Positions 12,563 to 26,433 are shown, counted from the first letter of the stretch. The stretch: 64,000 bases of DNA from Cokeromyces recurvatus (GCF_025118155.1 NW_026251399.1:1-64000), one strand, 5' to 3'. Numbers and translations: made by a program. Notes: generated from the sequence alone by a model not told the origin.

Positions 12563-13504
12563 TTGTTATTTCTCTCTTTTTGAAAAATATATACATAAAA
12601 AAAAAAAAAAAAATACAATACAATTCGCGTAAGAAGAATAAAAAATAAATAAACAATATTTTTAACATCCGATTGACAGCTAATTGTTGACTGATTACAT
12701 CAAAATTGGTCGATTCTATTCAACGAAGGGAATAGAAAGTAACAGTAGTTTTTATTTTTTTTTTATTTTTATTTTTTTTTTTTTTTTTTCGTTCAAGATT
12801 CCTTTGGGAATCAAGATAAAAGGAAACGGTAGGATATAATGTTTACGTTATTTAAGGGAGAAGAAGGTAATAGATACGATTACAAATGATGACTACCCCT
12901 AAATCTCTTAAAAATCATAGAACCCTGATTACTAATGCAGTCATTATTATCCATGCTTAATTTTGACAAATTCGACTGATTCAATTGAAAAGCATTGTAT
13001 TATAGTGAAACTATATATTTTAACATCTTTCTTTAATCAATTATTTCTATTATCCTTCACAAACTTGATCCTAAAAATCGATGTGTCACTGCTGTCATAA
13101 CCATGATAAATACCCCGCAATTAACTCTCTCGTATTCTTCTATGTACAAAGTGTGTCATAAGCACTTTTGTCGGTTCCTATTTTCCTCTTTCTTTTAATC
13201 CTAAAAGGGATTTTTTTTTCTTAATAAACGTTCTTTTCATTCTAAACAATCCTGACATATTCAATATCTTTTGCCAAATAGTTGGGTGAAGGAGTTTTTG
13301 TTTTTTGATTGTATTACAGTGAAAATACCTTTAATATTAACTTTTATTAAACAAAACGTGTTTTTAAAATTTTCTCCAGACATTACTGAATTACAAACTC
13401 AGAATTAGAGTTTTTTTTTTTTTTATTGCTGCTCCAGCAAGAAGATTTACTTCTTTTCGTTTCTTCTTCTTCTTTTTTTTTCATTTTTCTCTATAATATT
13501 TAAT
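12563..13504. other. Intergenic 0.9 kb, promoter region of the bZIP gene
   Basis: No gene seen. Long T-rich tracts at 12750-12790 and a pyrimidine-rich leader immediately before the bZIP ATG at 13505. Transcription of the two flanking genes is divergent, so this is a shared promoter region. Confidence 0.4.
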
Positions 13505-15003
13505 ATGAACGATAATAATAGTTTTGAAAAGCACTTATTTAGTTGGGCTCTTGAAGATAATAACCTTCATACTACAACAGAAGAAAAAAATGGAATGAAT
13601 CCTACTATTATTAACAATACAACAGCCATGATAGAGCAGCCACAGGAGGAAGTATTTCATTTATCCAATTCAGATCTTTTTCAGCTTTATCTAGGAGAAG
13701 AAGCTCAACAAGCAATGAAAGATGATTTGTATCGAAACAAGTCTCTATCAGAACCTACCCCCAAGAGTTTTAATAGTAATAAAAATCCTACTTCTTCTTC
13801 TGTTATAAAGGAAACACATGTTGGCAGTTCTATTGGTCGATTAGATTTTAGACTTATTAGTAATAATATACCTGAATCTCAATTCAAGCTTATGACTTCA
13901 AAAGAACGTAGGCAACTCAGGAATAAAATTTCTGCTCGTAATTTTAGGCATAGAAGAAAAGGTAAAAAAAAAAAAAATCCCAAAAAAGGAAATTATGCTG
14001 ACGACTCTATTTTTTTCCTTTTACAGAATATATCCACTCTTTAGAGCAAGAATTAGCACAACAAAAGGAAGATAATAATCAATTAAAATTAGAACTTAAA
14101 TGGATGAAAACAAAGTTAGAAAAATTACAAAAGGAATATGAAAAACTTCAGTTAGATTTAATGCTTGGAAATATGATGATGAACAATACTGTGAATATAA
14201 ATTCGACTACTACTACAACATTGAATACATCTTCTTCTGATGAATCTACTCTATCTTCTTCTCCTTCCTTATTCACAGATGATAGTTGGAGTTCTATTCT
14301 ACAAAATGATGAGGAATTTATCAATAGTCATAATGATACCTATTTATCGCATGCAGTTGTTCCAAATTGGAATATGAATCAAATTTTGTCAAAGGAAACA
14401 TCAGCAATGACGCCAACTACAAACTCAAATTTATTATATCTATATCCTCTTTTGGCTCCTGCTCTTATGTCTATCATTTTAATGCATACAATGACCATGA
14501 GTACAGAGGAAATTCTTGCAAGCGCCAAGCTTTCTTCTTCTTTCACTCCAGTTATCAGACATAACACGAAGTTGCCGCCTTATTTATCATCCACAAAAGA
14601 AGCAGAAGCAATTTGGGATCTTTTACAGCCTATAATATCACTGAAGAAAAGAAATCCTTCATCACACTTGTATTTAACAAATAATAGTGATGCCACCATT
14701 ATTAAAGAAATACCACCACCACCACCACCACCACAACCATCAACAGCAACAGCAACAGCAGCAGCAACAGATACTAACAAGGCTTTGACAACAACAGAAC
14801 AGCAAGATAAAAATCATCATACAAGCCATGATGACAGTTCCAAATCATGTTCTTTTGAAAGACTTCAACAAAAGATACTTGGATATTTGTGCGAATTTGT
14901 AGCCACTTATTGTACTGTCACCGATTCTACACAACAAGTAACTTCTCCTCATGAATCAAAGTTTAGTATTTGTAGGCGATTTAAACGTGCGACTTCATGC
15001 TAA
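13505..15003 (+). CDS. bZIP transcription factor
   Basis: 477-aa protein in two exons, 13505-13961 and 14027-15003; the intron interrupts the basic region and the frame is exact across it. The basic region reads ERRQLRNKISARNFRHRRKE, matching the N-x-x-S-A-R-x-F/R-x-R bZIP consensus, followed by YIHSLEQELAQQKEDNNQL and further heptads with Leu/Met spacing, giving a dimerisation zipper at about residues 155-200. It binds DNA as a dimer in the nucleus. The C-terminal half is Ser/Thr-rich with a Pro run encoded by CCA repeats (about 14712-14735) and Ala/Thr repeats, plus a hydrophobic segment YLYPLLAPALMSIILM near the middle, which is an odd feature for a nuclear factor. Target genes unknown. 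Confidence 0.9.
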
Positions 15004-15168
15004 GCATTATTATTGCCTATTTTTTTTTTATAATTTATTTTTCTGCTTATTTATGTAATATGTATAATAAAATTGTTGCACACTGTATTATTGTTTTGAA
15101 ATATGACTGCTCATTTATTACAAGACAACAAGAACATTAAAATCCATATTTAAAATTTACTAATTAAA

Positions 15169-15656
15169 CTTTACCATTCGAGTAAACTCCACCTTTGTCT
15201 GGATCTATTTCGATAGATTCGATTTTAGCACAGGTTAAACACCCCATAAATGCATGCGAAAATTCATGTAAGCCTACTGTTAATAACTACTAATTCCCCT
15301 CATATTTAATTTTAGACTTTTATTTAGTTTAAATATTGACATAAAGTATAATTTACCTTAAACGGTGATAGAATAATCTTGGCTATTGGCATATTCCATA
15401 AAATTAAAATTGCTGCTGTATAAACTCCAATAATGATGAGAATGATCTTTTGATCTTCAGTTGGTGTAAGTCGATTTACTGCTTCATTAGTTACTGCTTG
15501 TCGAGCTACTAAATAAGTTTCATAACTTCTAATGTCCGTTGGTGCCATATTATTATTATTTTTTAAAGAAAAAAGGAGACAAAGAAAAATATTAAAAAGA
15601 AAAAAGAAAAAAATAATAAATTATAGTGTTTTGCGTTTAAAATTCAAGATTTTCTT

Positions 15657-15701
<45 letters not shown>

Positions 15702-16124
15702 AAATAAGGTAGTAAAAAAACAAAGCAGTATGCCAATAAAATCACGAATTACTTGAAGAACTTTTGGGAACTTACAGTTGATAATACCAAAATTGACTCC
15801 TTTTTTTTTCCATGTTGTTCAAATCCAATTGGTTGCTGCATATTATTACCCCTAACTCTACGTCATTCTGTGAGAATTTTTATTTCCTACTTTTTCTTCT
15901 TTTCTTCTTCACTCAAGTGTTTAATGGTAAGTTTTTTTTTTTTTTTTTTTTTATAGAAAAAGAATTTACTTAGTGAAGCGTCCGTTGAAGCAAAAAATGC
16001 AAGGCACAGTAAGCCAATGGGCCCGTAGGCCTAAAAACCTGCCCAACCCCTAGTAATAAATATAACAGCCTTCTCTGTGCAATATGTTCCTTTGCTAATT
16101 TTTTTTTTTTTTTTTTTAAATATA
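15169..16124 (-). pseudogene. Broken inverted copy of the 5' half of the M50B-like peptidase gene
   Basis: This segment is a near-perfect reverse complement of 61073-62014. It contains about 575 bp of upstream DNA, exon 1 (15548-15357, same 64 residues as the intact gene) and exon 2 including GLHEFSHAFMGC with the HExxH-type site. It breaks at the exon 2/intron 2 border, so all of exon 3 (the membrane region) is missing. Exon 2 also has one extra T (GGAGTTTACTCG against GGAGTTACTCG), which shifts the frame, and a GAA to AAA change just before it. The insert is therefore non-functional as a peptidase, although the copied promoter could still be active. Confidence 0.9.
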
Positions 16125-16358
16125 GGTTTTGGTTCAATTCATGGTGTAGTTCAGTAACCTCTTAATTAATTACTGTATATGTGATTAATTAGCATTATCC
16201 ATCTTAAATTAAACGGTTTAATTTATAATACATATCACTGACTACTAAAAAGAATTCATAGATCAGGAATCATTCTTGATAAGCATATGTATATAGTATC
16301 AAAATATCTACAATTCATATAAATACCCTTTCATTTCAATCAATAAAATAGTAATCTT

Positions 16359-16392
<34 letters not shown>

Positions 16393-16474
16393 GGGATATT
16401 GCGTCTACAAGAAGGAATTCGCTTAGTTTTATAAAAATGCCTAATAATTTATTTAAAAATGAACAATTTATTTA
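16125..16474. other. Short intergenic stretch with T30 homopolymer
   Basis: Lies between the duplicated segment and the Hsp90 stop codon. It contains a T run at about 16360-16391. No gene seen. Confidence 0.4.
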
Positions 16475-18871
16475 TTAAAGCTCATCATGATGAATCGCTT
16501 CTTCTTGATCGTAAATGATATTTGTCTTCTTTAATTCTTCATCTGCTTTTCTTTCTTCTTCTGTCTTTTCCTTAGCTTTCTTAATATTCACTTCAGCTTT
16601 TTCTAAAAGTGAAACACCAACTGCTTTACGAATCAAACCTTCTACACGACCTGCAAATTGAGTAATATCATCTACAGGGAATCCACTACGGATAGCCGTT
16701 GTATCATACATCAATTGAATCAAATTAGTTGTTTCATCTGTAATACTATCTTCTTCTACTTGCTTTAATAATGAAGTAATGACAGGATGCTTAGGATTGA
16801 TTTCCAAGATTTTCTTTTGTGATCGCATAGTTTCCAAGATAAAAGCCATATTAGGATCTTTATAGCTAGCACCTTGAGCGTCTAAGATACGTTGTGCATG
16901 GCCACTAAGCCCTGTTGCAGAAGCAACAATAGCAAATGGAGAGGTAGTAAGTCGATTCGAGATAACGGCTTTTTCAATGCGATCATGTAAAGTATCTCGT
17001 AACCAATCAGTTAAGGGTCTAAATGTTGTCTCTAATGCTATTTCGTTTTCAGGATCTTTTTCATCTTCAGGGAAAGTTAAATCACCTTTGGCAATGTTCA
17101 CGAATTGCTTCCCATTATATCCAGGAACATTCTCAACAAATAATTCATCAATAGGGTCTGTGAAATACATGACTTCATATCCACGGGCCAACAAACTTTC
17201 GATTAAAGGTGATTGTTCAATTTCTGAGACACTACTGCCTGTCATAAAATAGATACTCTTTTGATTGGCCTTGCATCGATCCACATAATCATCTAAACTG
17301 TTTGAAAAAGGTTCCTTGTTATGAGAACTAGCAAATCTCAAGAGACTTGTAATCTTTTTACGATAGACTTGATCTTCAATTGCTCCATATTTCAATATAT
17401 TATTATATTGACCTAAGAATTTAGCATAAGCTTTGGGATCTCTTTGACTCAAGTTGCTAAACATCTCTAGAGCCTTCTTCACTAAATGACGTGTAATAAC
17501 ACGGAGACTACGGTGTCTTTGAAGTGTTTCACGAGATACATTTAAAGGCATATCATCAGCATCTACAATTCCCTTGAGGAATGAAAGCCACTTTGGTAAT
17601 AATTCAAATTCATCACTAATGAAGACACGCTTCACAAATAATTTAATAGGATGGTTGGATTCTTGGTTTTTGATATTTTGATAAAAGAGTTCATTTACAG
17701 TAGATGGGATATAGAGTAAAGAACGGAATTCAAACTCGCCTTCACCTTTATACATAGTCCAAGCTAATGGATCTGCATAGTCACGAGTCAATGACTTGTA
17801 AAATTCTTTATGTTCTTCATCAGTTATGTTCTTGGAATCTCGCATCCAAATAGGTTTTTGTACGTTGACAAGTTCCCATTCATAAACAGTACGTTTTTCT
17901 GTAATAGGTTTTTCATCTGACATACTCTCTTCAATCAAATCATCATCATCATGGTTGATTTCTTCAACAGGGATTTCCTTTTCCTTTGCGGTCAAGACCT
18001 GAATAGGGAATGTGATAAACTGGGAATACCTTTGGATTAATTCTTTCAACTTCTTTGTCTCCAAGAACTCATAAGCATCTGGCTTCAAATAAAGTGTGAT
18101 TTGTGTACCTCGTTGAAGTGTATTACCTCGAGGATCTTTAGCAATCGTGAAATCGTTCACTGCTGTGCTCATCCATACATACTGATCAGGATCGTCATTT
18201 GATTTGGATGCCACAGTGACTTTATCAGCTACAAGAAAGACGGAATAAAAGCCTACACCAAATTGACCAATCTGCGTAATAGCATCTTTATTGTTCTCCA
18301 TTTGAGCCAAGAATTCAGATGTACCTGATTTAGCAATTGTACCTAAATTATTCTTGAGCTGTTGACGAGTCATACCAATGCCAGTATCTGTAATTGTCAA
18401 TGTTTTTGTTTTAGGGTCAGCAGAAATTCGGATATCCAGGATAGGTTTGGCAGCAATGGCTTCAGGATCTGTCAAAGACAAGAAACGTATCTTATCCAAG
18501 GCATCTGCAGCGTTTGAAATTAATTCACGTAAAAAGATTTCACGAGTTTTGTAGAGTGAATTAATTATTAAATGCATTAAACGTGACACTTCAGTCTATT
18601 GCGTAAAAAGGAAAAAAAAAAAGCTTAATTATTAACTCTTTTAAATGAATATACATCTTATGTCTACCTGAAAAGTAAACTTTTCTTTTTCAGTTGTCTC
18701 TAACTCTTCAAGTTGAACAATGGATTCTTCAAAGGATGTTGTTCCTAACTCATCTTCATTTTCTACTTTTACAGCTTTTATAGGAGTTTGTTGTTCTTCA
18801 TTTGCAAAGACAAATGAAATTATAGAAAAAAGTAGGATAACATTTATTATCCATAAGCTTCTAAGCTTCAT
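16475..18871 (-). CDS. HSP90B1: ER Hsp90 chaperone (GRP94/endoplasmin)
   Basis: 774-aa protein in two exons, 18871-18668 and 18595-16475. It begins with a signal peptide (MKLRSLWIINVILLFSIISFVFA) and an acidic pre-N region, and ends in HDEL, the ER-retrieval signal. The N-terminal GHKL ATPase domain shows ELISNAADALDKIR, DTGIGM and GQFGVGFYSVFLVAD; the middle domain has the catalytic-loop pattern with NVSRETLQ and the C-terminal domain dimerises. The charged linker (about 270-290) is present but short. It folds secretory clients in the ER lumen. Baker's and fission yeast have only cytosolic Hsp90, so an HDEL-tailed paralogue fits an early-diverging fungus. Confidence 0.96.
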
Positions 18872-19102
18872 TGTTGGTTTTTTTTTACTTCTTTGAAAAG
18901 AAAGAAAGAAAGAAGGATAAAAGGATTAAAAAAAAAAAAAGGGTTTATCTATTTGCATGTAGTTTAAATTTGTCAACATTCTATTGGATAATTTATTTTA
19001 CCCAAATAAAAGTATACTGTGAAAAGCAAAATAAAGGGGTATTTATTATCTAAACAACAAGCTGCATTTTATAAATACAGATATATATCTATTTATACGT
19101 AT

Positions 19103-22100
19103 TTAAGCTATCCCTACTCTACGTGCATGATTTAAATATTCAGATAAAGGCTTGATTTTTGTTGGGACCCATTCACCATTATAAATACATAAAATACGAA
19201 TACGCTCATTATAAAACAAATCAGGCAATAGCTTGGGTGTAATTAAAAAGTATTGTGATGTACCTGGCCTACTTGCGCCTTGTACAATTTGTTCATGAAT
19301 CATACGCTCATTTCGAGGATCCATACCTTGATTAATCTCATCTACAACTCTAAAAGGTGACTTTGCAAGGTCTTGAAGTGACATTAAATACAAAATTGTC
19401 GTAACAGATCGTTCACCGCCAGACTGACGTTGTCCAGTTAGCAATTGAAGTTTTTCGTTATCTCTAAACTTGACATATATGTTGATACCCCATTTATCAA
19501 AGTCTTCTGATTCTTGAACTCTAATTTCACCAACACAATTAATACCTAAAAAATGAAGACAATACAATAAATATTTAAATGTAAAAGAATAAATAAAATA
19601 AAATAAAATGAAACTAACGTTGAAAAGCAGCAGAAAACTTGGCGTTAATTTTTCCAACAAGATTTTTAACAAGTGGAGCCCATTGATTCTACAGAAATGT
19701 TGGTACTTGATTCTAAGCAAAATCTTGTAAACTTACCTTAAGTCGTAAAATTTTAGTTTCATATTCTTTTAATTGAACTTCATCTGCAAGTATCTTTTCT
19801 TTCAAGCGTGCAATCTATATATAAACCAATTTAATAATAATAAAAATAAAAAAGTCATTTTTTATATATTTAAAATTACCTCTTTTTTTCTTTCTTCATA
19901 ATGCTTCATGGCATTAGGGTTAGCAAATCGAATAGAAGCGATCTCTCCTTGTTTTGTTGAAATTTCGTTTTCAAGCTCTTCAAGACTAATTTGCAAACTA
20001 TCTTCTTTCCATCGTGTTAAGATCTCTTTAAAAGGTTCAACAAGATCTTCTGGAAGGTCTCGACCTGCTACTCTACATTTATCCATGTACTGTTTAACTT
20101 CTTTTTCTGCAAGTTGGTATTCTTTTTTAGTTAATGCCAACATTTTCTCAGCTTCTTCTCGTTGGCTGTTTTGTTGTCGAACATAATTTCGAATAGAGAA
20201 TAAACGAGCTTCTAAAAATGTACATTGTAAAGATAACAAATTCCGTTTTTCATAAAGGTCAATTGCTTCCTCCAAGGCTTCTCCATGCTCATGCAATATT
20301 TTCTTTTCTTGGTTTATAATAGAAATAGTTTCTGATTCTAATTTCCGAATCATCTCCTTACTTTCTTCAGGCATTTTCTTGATTTCTTCTAACTTTTCTT
20401 TCAGTATTCGTAATTTATCTTTACCTGTATTATATTTTACAAGGGCACTTTGAGCATCTCTCTTCTGAGATCTCAAATCATCTTTCTCGTACTTTTTTTG
20501 CTGTATTGTTTGCTTGATTTTATCATAATTATCACTTAATTCTTTAATGATAATATCTGCCTGTTGCATTTTAGCTTGAATAGTTTTGATATCATCCTTT
20601 AACTTATTTTGCTCACTATTATCAACTAATAAAATTCATTAAGTTTTAACGAATAGACTTTAAGAATGACTTACTTGAATTTCCAAGATATTCAGCATTA
20701 CGAATAGCTGTAGCTGTAGTTTGTCGCGCTTTGGTACCGTATTGGCTTGCTTTAACAATATAGGATGTATGACCCACATTAAATTTTCCAAAAATACCGG
20801 AACTTGCAACTTCACGTTCTCGGGAACAATGAAGTGCTACAGGAAATAAATGTATCTTTCTTTCTAAACAAAGATAGCGTTTAATATACTCTGGCACATC
20901 AATTAAGTTAACTATAAAATCATCCATGTCAAACTTTCGCTTAAGTTCTTCAGTTGAAATAGGTGATTCAGTTGAAGTATCGGAAAGATCGTCAGGCCAT
21001 GAAAAATTGACTCTCCATTTTTGTTTATCTACAAGATAAGACGTGATTTTACGATAATCTGATTCTTTCTCGCAAACAAATTCCTATAAACAAAAGTTAA
21101 AATAGTCAATAATGAAATAGACAAAAAAAAAAAGAAGCTTACTCTTAGTAAATCACTTCTAGCACCACCTAAAGCATTTTCCACTATTGCAGCATAGCGA
21201 GGATCTTTGAGGTTCAAAAGAAGAACAATGGGGCCATATATTTTCCCTTCAAATTTATCTTTGTTCTCCTTTAACCATTTGTATGCCTTTACAGTATCAG
21301 GATAGTTATTTTCTAATCTCTTTAAACGTCTAGCCATAACACTCTCAAGTTCCTTCATTCTAATTTAAATATAAGTATCAAATCCAAAAGCTTACAATGA
21401 CTAACTTACTTTTTATACTTTGATTCTAACTCATGCTTTAATGAGAATTTTTTTGAATCTTCTTCTCTAAGTTGCTGTTTAATCTTTATTGATTCTGTAT
21501 CAATTGCGCTTATATCTTCATTAATTTTAGCCTGTCAAAGATGAATAAGTATCTCAAAGATTTAGTCATTTATATTACTTACAATCTTTTCTTCAAACTG
21601 AGTTACATCTATTGTTGGTGGCTCTTTTAGTTCATTTTCAAGATACGATATCTTTTTCTCTTGAATTTGAAGTTGCTTTTCTCTTTCTGAAAGCTTCTGT
21701 TTGTACCCTTCTATTTCTTTCCTTTTTGAGTTTAATTGTGCTCTCTAATAACAGTGTATTTAATATTGACATAAATATTAACAAAAAAAAAAAAAAGGCG
21801 CTTACTGTATCTTTTGCCTGAGTAGATTTATCTTTTACTTCTTTAAGTGCTTTTTTGTAAGCTGTTTCCTGTCTATTCTTCATCTCTATTGTTTTTGCTT
21901 TCTTATCCATCTCTTCCCTATTTATGTGTGTTTTTAAGGATTAATATAATGACTTATAGAATTCATTATTATTAGACTTACTTTAATATATTTTCGACAG
22001 GTAACGTTTTAGTAATGATTTTTCGAAGCTCTTCTTTTGCTTCATTATATTCCTCTTTTAATTGTTTAGCTTTCGTATTAGCCTCGGTATATTTTACTAA

Positions 22101-23304
22101 AGGAATTTGTGCTTCTAATAACTTTAACTGTTTTTCTTTTTCATGTCTGGAACGCATTCTCACCACATCTTGTTCAAGCAGATTATTACGGTTGTTTAAT
22201 GTTTTTAAATGATCTTTATCAGAGTTGTTTGTCTAAAAAAAAAAAAAATGAGTGGTAATTCATAAATGTACATTTATACATACATTTATTAATTCTTTTT
22301 CTTTTTCTCTCCATTCTACTAACTGCTTTTGCATATCACGCAAATTAGCCTTACCAATCGCTGTTTGCGTTCTTTCTAGTAATTGAGACGATGATAACTA
22401 AATTACTTTATTAATATATTTTCGTTAAATGCTGCTCTTTTGTTCATACCTCTGCGAATTCAGCAACACGATCTTGGGGTAAAAATTGACTATAAGGTTC
22501 TATTTAGTATATATATATATAAATATGTATTATATTTTCTTACCATAAATTATCAACTTGAATATTAAATTTGCTGATAATATCCATTACTTCTTTTTGC
22601 GTAGTAAGTTTACCTATTTACGAAAGAAAGAGACGCCACAATAGATCTTGTTGTTAGGCTATTAAATTAAGTATCCAATATACATTTAATAAAATACCAT
22701 TAACTCTCCATGTAGTCGCATTGTTCGATTTTCTAAAAGATCGTTGGATGATAATATTTCGAACGTTTACTTGTTTCAATTCAATGGAAATCGTTGCTTC
22801 ATCCTCACCTGTCTTTACAAATTCTGCAATATTCTTGGCTCTTCCCAGTAAATTAGGATTACCACCTAATCCTAAAGCAATTGCACAAACAATGGTTGAT
22901 TTACCAGTACCATTTGGACCAATGATCATGTTCATTTGGGGCCCAGGATAGATCTCACAATAATCATATGTAACAAAATTGACAAGCGTAATCTTAACAA
23001 TCGATCCCTCTACAAATCTATGAAATTATTGATTATTATTATTATTATTATTTTTTTTTTTACTGACTTCTTTACGATCCACAATTTTAACTAACCCATC
23101 ATCTTCATCAACTAAAAGTGGTACTAAATCCTCTTCTTCATTCATGTGATCAGATTCAAGAAAATGTGTGTCAGGAGATTCTTGATCATCATTAGATTCA
23201 TTATTGTCCATCCTTTGTGATGTCTCATTGCAATCAAGTTTTGTACGTTTTACTGAACCTTCCTCTTCACTTTCTGAATCATTGATGATCCTTCTTCTGG
23301 ACAT
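19103..23304 (-). CDS. SMC5: SMC5, structural maintenance of chromosomes protein
   Basis: SMC ATPase of the SMC5/6 DNA-repair complex, in roughly 15 exons. After an acidic Ser-rich N-terminus (from 23304) the Walker A motif GPNGTGKST lies in the second exon (about 23010-22700). The SMC5-typical NLCQFLPQDRV is assembled across an exon join near 22550-22470. Long coiled coils fill 22330-21430 and 20600-19880, separated by the hinge (about 21350-20690). The C-terminal exon (about 19545-19103) carries LLTGQRQSGGERSV (ABC signature) and RVVDEINQGMD (Walker B). Exon 1 joins exon 2 as EVKGSIVKITLVNF if the acceptor is TTTGTAG near 23002. All motifs needed for ATPase function are present. Confidence 0.95.
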
Positions 23305-24578
23305 GATCTATTCCTTCTTTTTTTTTCTTAAAAAATAAAATTAATTAAAACACGGTAAAATAAAATAAAATTATATATAACGTGTTCCTCTTATAGAAGA
23401 AAAAATCTAGCCAATTAAATTTACTTGATTTATTCTATGTAATGCTAATAGTTAAGGTAAAATATGTATTAAACGGTGAATATGCTATAAGACTTAATAT
23501 ACATATTGAGTAATATTTCTATAAAAATAACCGTACTTTGACACTTGTATAATATATAATCAACAAGAAACTTCAGCCAATAAATTAAACATTAGTTATT
23601 AATATTTAACTCCAATAATGGGGTTGAGTAAATGCTGGTTATTTATTTCTATATCCAAATTATATGTCTCTAATTAGTGTATAGTCTTATAATTAGCTTA
23701 CCATCGAAGGATATACTATATTATTTGGACTCTTATCGAAATGTGCAGGCTTTTCGGTGATAACTGAAAATCCCTCACAAAGTTTATGACTTCATCTAGT
23801 CAGGAAATCTATTGTATAGAAATGAGATTCTATTTTACAGGTGCAGTCTTATAAACTCCAATAAAGGAATTGCTACTCAACAAAATGCATCTTGATATTT
23901 AAGCTTTTAATAATGGTTACTTAACGGAAGAGTATTTTGAAACTGTATAAATCAAATATTTATATCATTATAAAAAAGCTCTAAATCCCAACTTCTTGCT
24001 TGGATGTAAAGAGCAACTTAGTCTAAAACTATAGATCCTTTTCTTTTCTTTTCTTTTCCTATCTATTAGCATCCTACATCCAATAAAATCGTGTTCTCTA
24101 CTGATTACTTTATGAAAGACCTTTGCTGTTTATCCTTTTCTTCTTCTTTCAAAGACTTGTTTATAACATCTCTTTTCATATGATCCCTTTGAATTAGAAT
24201 ATCATCACTTGAAACGACAGAGATTTACTATTCAATTCTTTCGAGTTTTCTTGTAATGACAGACGTAACAGGAAAACACAAAAGGTCCCTCATCTTCTCT
24301 GCTGCATATGACATTTTCAGGATAGTAGTTACTCGAACAAGACTATCGACTGAATAAACACACTCAATATTTTACTTATGATTTCTCTCTCTTTTCCTTT
24401 CTCCTCTTTTATCTCTTAGACTATTTTTTTCTTTCTTTTTTTTTCATTCATCAGAAATGCGTGAATAATTTGTTAAAATAATATTTATAAAAAAAGTTAT
24501 CGCTTGCTATAAATGCTTTGATATATTGAAAAAAAAAAGAAAATATTAATAATCTAGTTTATATAATAAACAAAGAGC
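23305..24578. other. Intergenic 1.3 kb, no supported gene
   Basis: Lies between the SMC5 start and the eIF3d stop. AT-rich with pyrimidine tracts around 24030-24060 and 24380-24450. No open frame with recognisable content. Confidence 0.4.
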
Positions 24579-26433
24579 TTAATTTTGCTCTGCTTCTTCA
24601 ACTTCTTCTTCTCCTTCTTCATCGTATTCTTCCTCATCTTCTTCCAAATCTTCTTCAAAGGGTACATGATAAATACGAAGAATAGGTCTATTAGGATCCT
24701 TCATCATAATATAGGTACCTTCAGGCAATTGCAAACACATGTCTACAACAGCCTTCACAATACCCCAACCGTTTGTTAATGACAAGTTCATTTGAGCAGC
24801 AAAATCACGAGGCTTATAAGCTTGTGTGCCCAAAATAACATGGCGAGAGTTTTCCTTGGGATTGTAACGTGCAACATAACCTAACTTGAGTTGCTCGGCA
24901 TCTGCCAAAATAGCTTGAACAGCCCAACGTGCCAATTTAGCTGCATTATTTCTCATCTCAGTAGCAACAACCGCACCACGTTGAGAATCCAAACTCTTCT
25001 TCCAAGGAAGAGCACCGCCTGCACCTTGAGCAGTAGGATCAAATTCATTCAAAGCACGAATGGTAGCATAACCTGACTTGTTACCTGTCTTGATAGCTGC
25101 ATCAACTTCAGTACGAACAATAATTTCAATCTTTTCTTCATCTTCAGCAGCATCAGGGTTTGTTAAATCAAAGGATCGATAACGATAACCACAGGATGCT
25201 AATTCACCTTCAGTCTCAGATGTAGCAAAAGGATTAGCCTTTTCAAAGTTTTCAACAGCTTTGGAATCGACTACTTGACGTGAGAAGTTTTGATTAATAT
25301 AGGTAGCTTCATTACAAAGAGCAGACCATGAATTGATAGTCTCCTTATCACTATCAGCAGGAGGATCATATGAATTTTCATTTACAGTAACGAAGTCAAA
25401 GACACCACCAGGACGTTTGTCTAAAATTACTTTACCATCAGCTTGCTTTTTGACAACGACGTCCCAAGGATAAACGGTACGTGTGGCACACATCAAGAGT
25501 GAAAGAACGGCATCAGTAGCAAAAACAGTAGCCTTATTTTCCTGAATGAATTGTTGAATAACTGGATCTTCAGATGTAGTACTATCATATTTAACACGTT
25601 CAATATGTGTAAGCATCTTTTCATTCTTTGTATTGATTCTGTCGTATGCTTTATCATAAACATTAACAAAACCATAGCTTGCACTATATTAAAAAAAAAT
25701 TCTAGTTTAGCAAATAGAAAAGATACCAAATAGAAAAATATAAATATATAACATTTACACATTAGTGGCTTGAGGAATATTGAAATTCAATTTACTTAAA
25801 CGACTGAATTCAATTTCATCCAAAACCTTCCAATCAGCACCAATATTGATTGATGCATTACGAACACGTTGAGGCTTTTCATAATCCTTGTAGCCATATC
25901 TACGTCTAGCTTGTTGTTGGTAACGAGTGGTAGGTCGTTGGTTAACAGTACGATAACCTTGTTTGGTTTGTGTACGGCTAGTACGGGCATTGTTACCACC
26001 AACGGCCTTTAAGGCTTGCTTCTTAGTACCTGATGATCTATTATCAACAACAGAAAAGGAAGATTCATCTTCACCGTGGAAGTAAGCAAATGCAGTAGCA
26101 AATGAAGCACCATAAGCTTGATGTTGTTCTAAAATTATTAAAAAAAAAATTAGCAATTGACGCTACTCAGTTATTCTATTTGTGTTTATTACCTCTGTTG
26201 AAACGGTTAAAACCTGTTCTACCTTGACGACCACCAGTAGTTTGGTTATTATCTTGCTTTTGCCCGTCAGGATTAGTCCAATCAGCAACACGACCTAACT
26301 TGTCAGACTTGCTATAAGGTGTATAGGGAATTTCACGGAATTGTTGAGGGATGACATCATTAGAAGGTCCCCAGCCACCTTCATTATCATTAATAGAGGG
26401 AAGAACAAATTGAGGCTTAGATGAATCAGTCAT
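24579..26433 (-). CDS. EIF3D: Translation initiation factor eIF3 subunit D
   Basis: 571 aa, exons 26433-26193, 26128-25759 and 25683-24579, in frame. eIF3d is the mRNA cap-binding subunit of the eIF3 complex, acting in the cytosol with the 40S subunit. Recognisable stretches: the N-terminal GGWGPSND and FREIPYTPYSKSDKLGRVADWT, an Arg/Gln-rich RNA-binding-like patch (about residues 115-165), ATDAVLSLLMCATRTVYPWDVVV, SYINQNFSRQV-like region and TQAYKPRDFAAQMNLSLTNGWGIVKAVVDM near the end. The tail is a long Glu/Asp run. Length matches the family (about 550 aa). Confidence 0.96.

Noticed and set aside
15753..15956. Small open frame, repeated as 61231-61431 on the other strand
   Set aside because: Identical in both copies only because it lies inside the duplicated 5' flank; antisense to the promoter region and made of Phe/Ser homopolymer translation. 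No independent evidence of coding.
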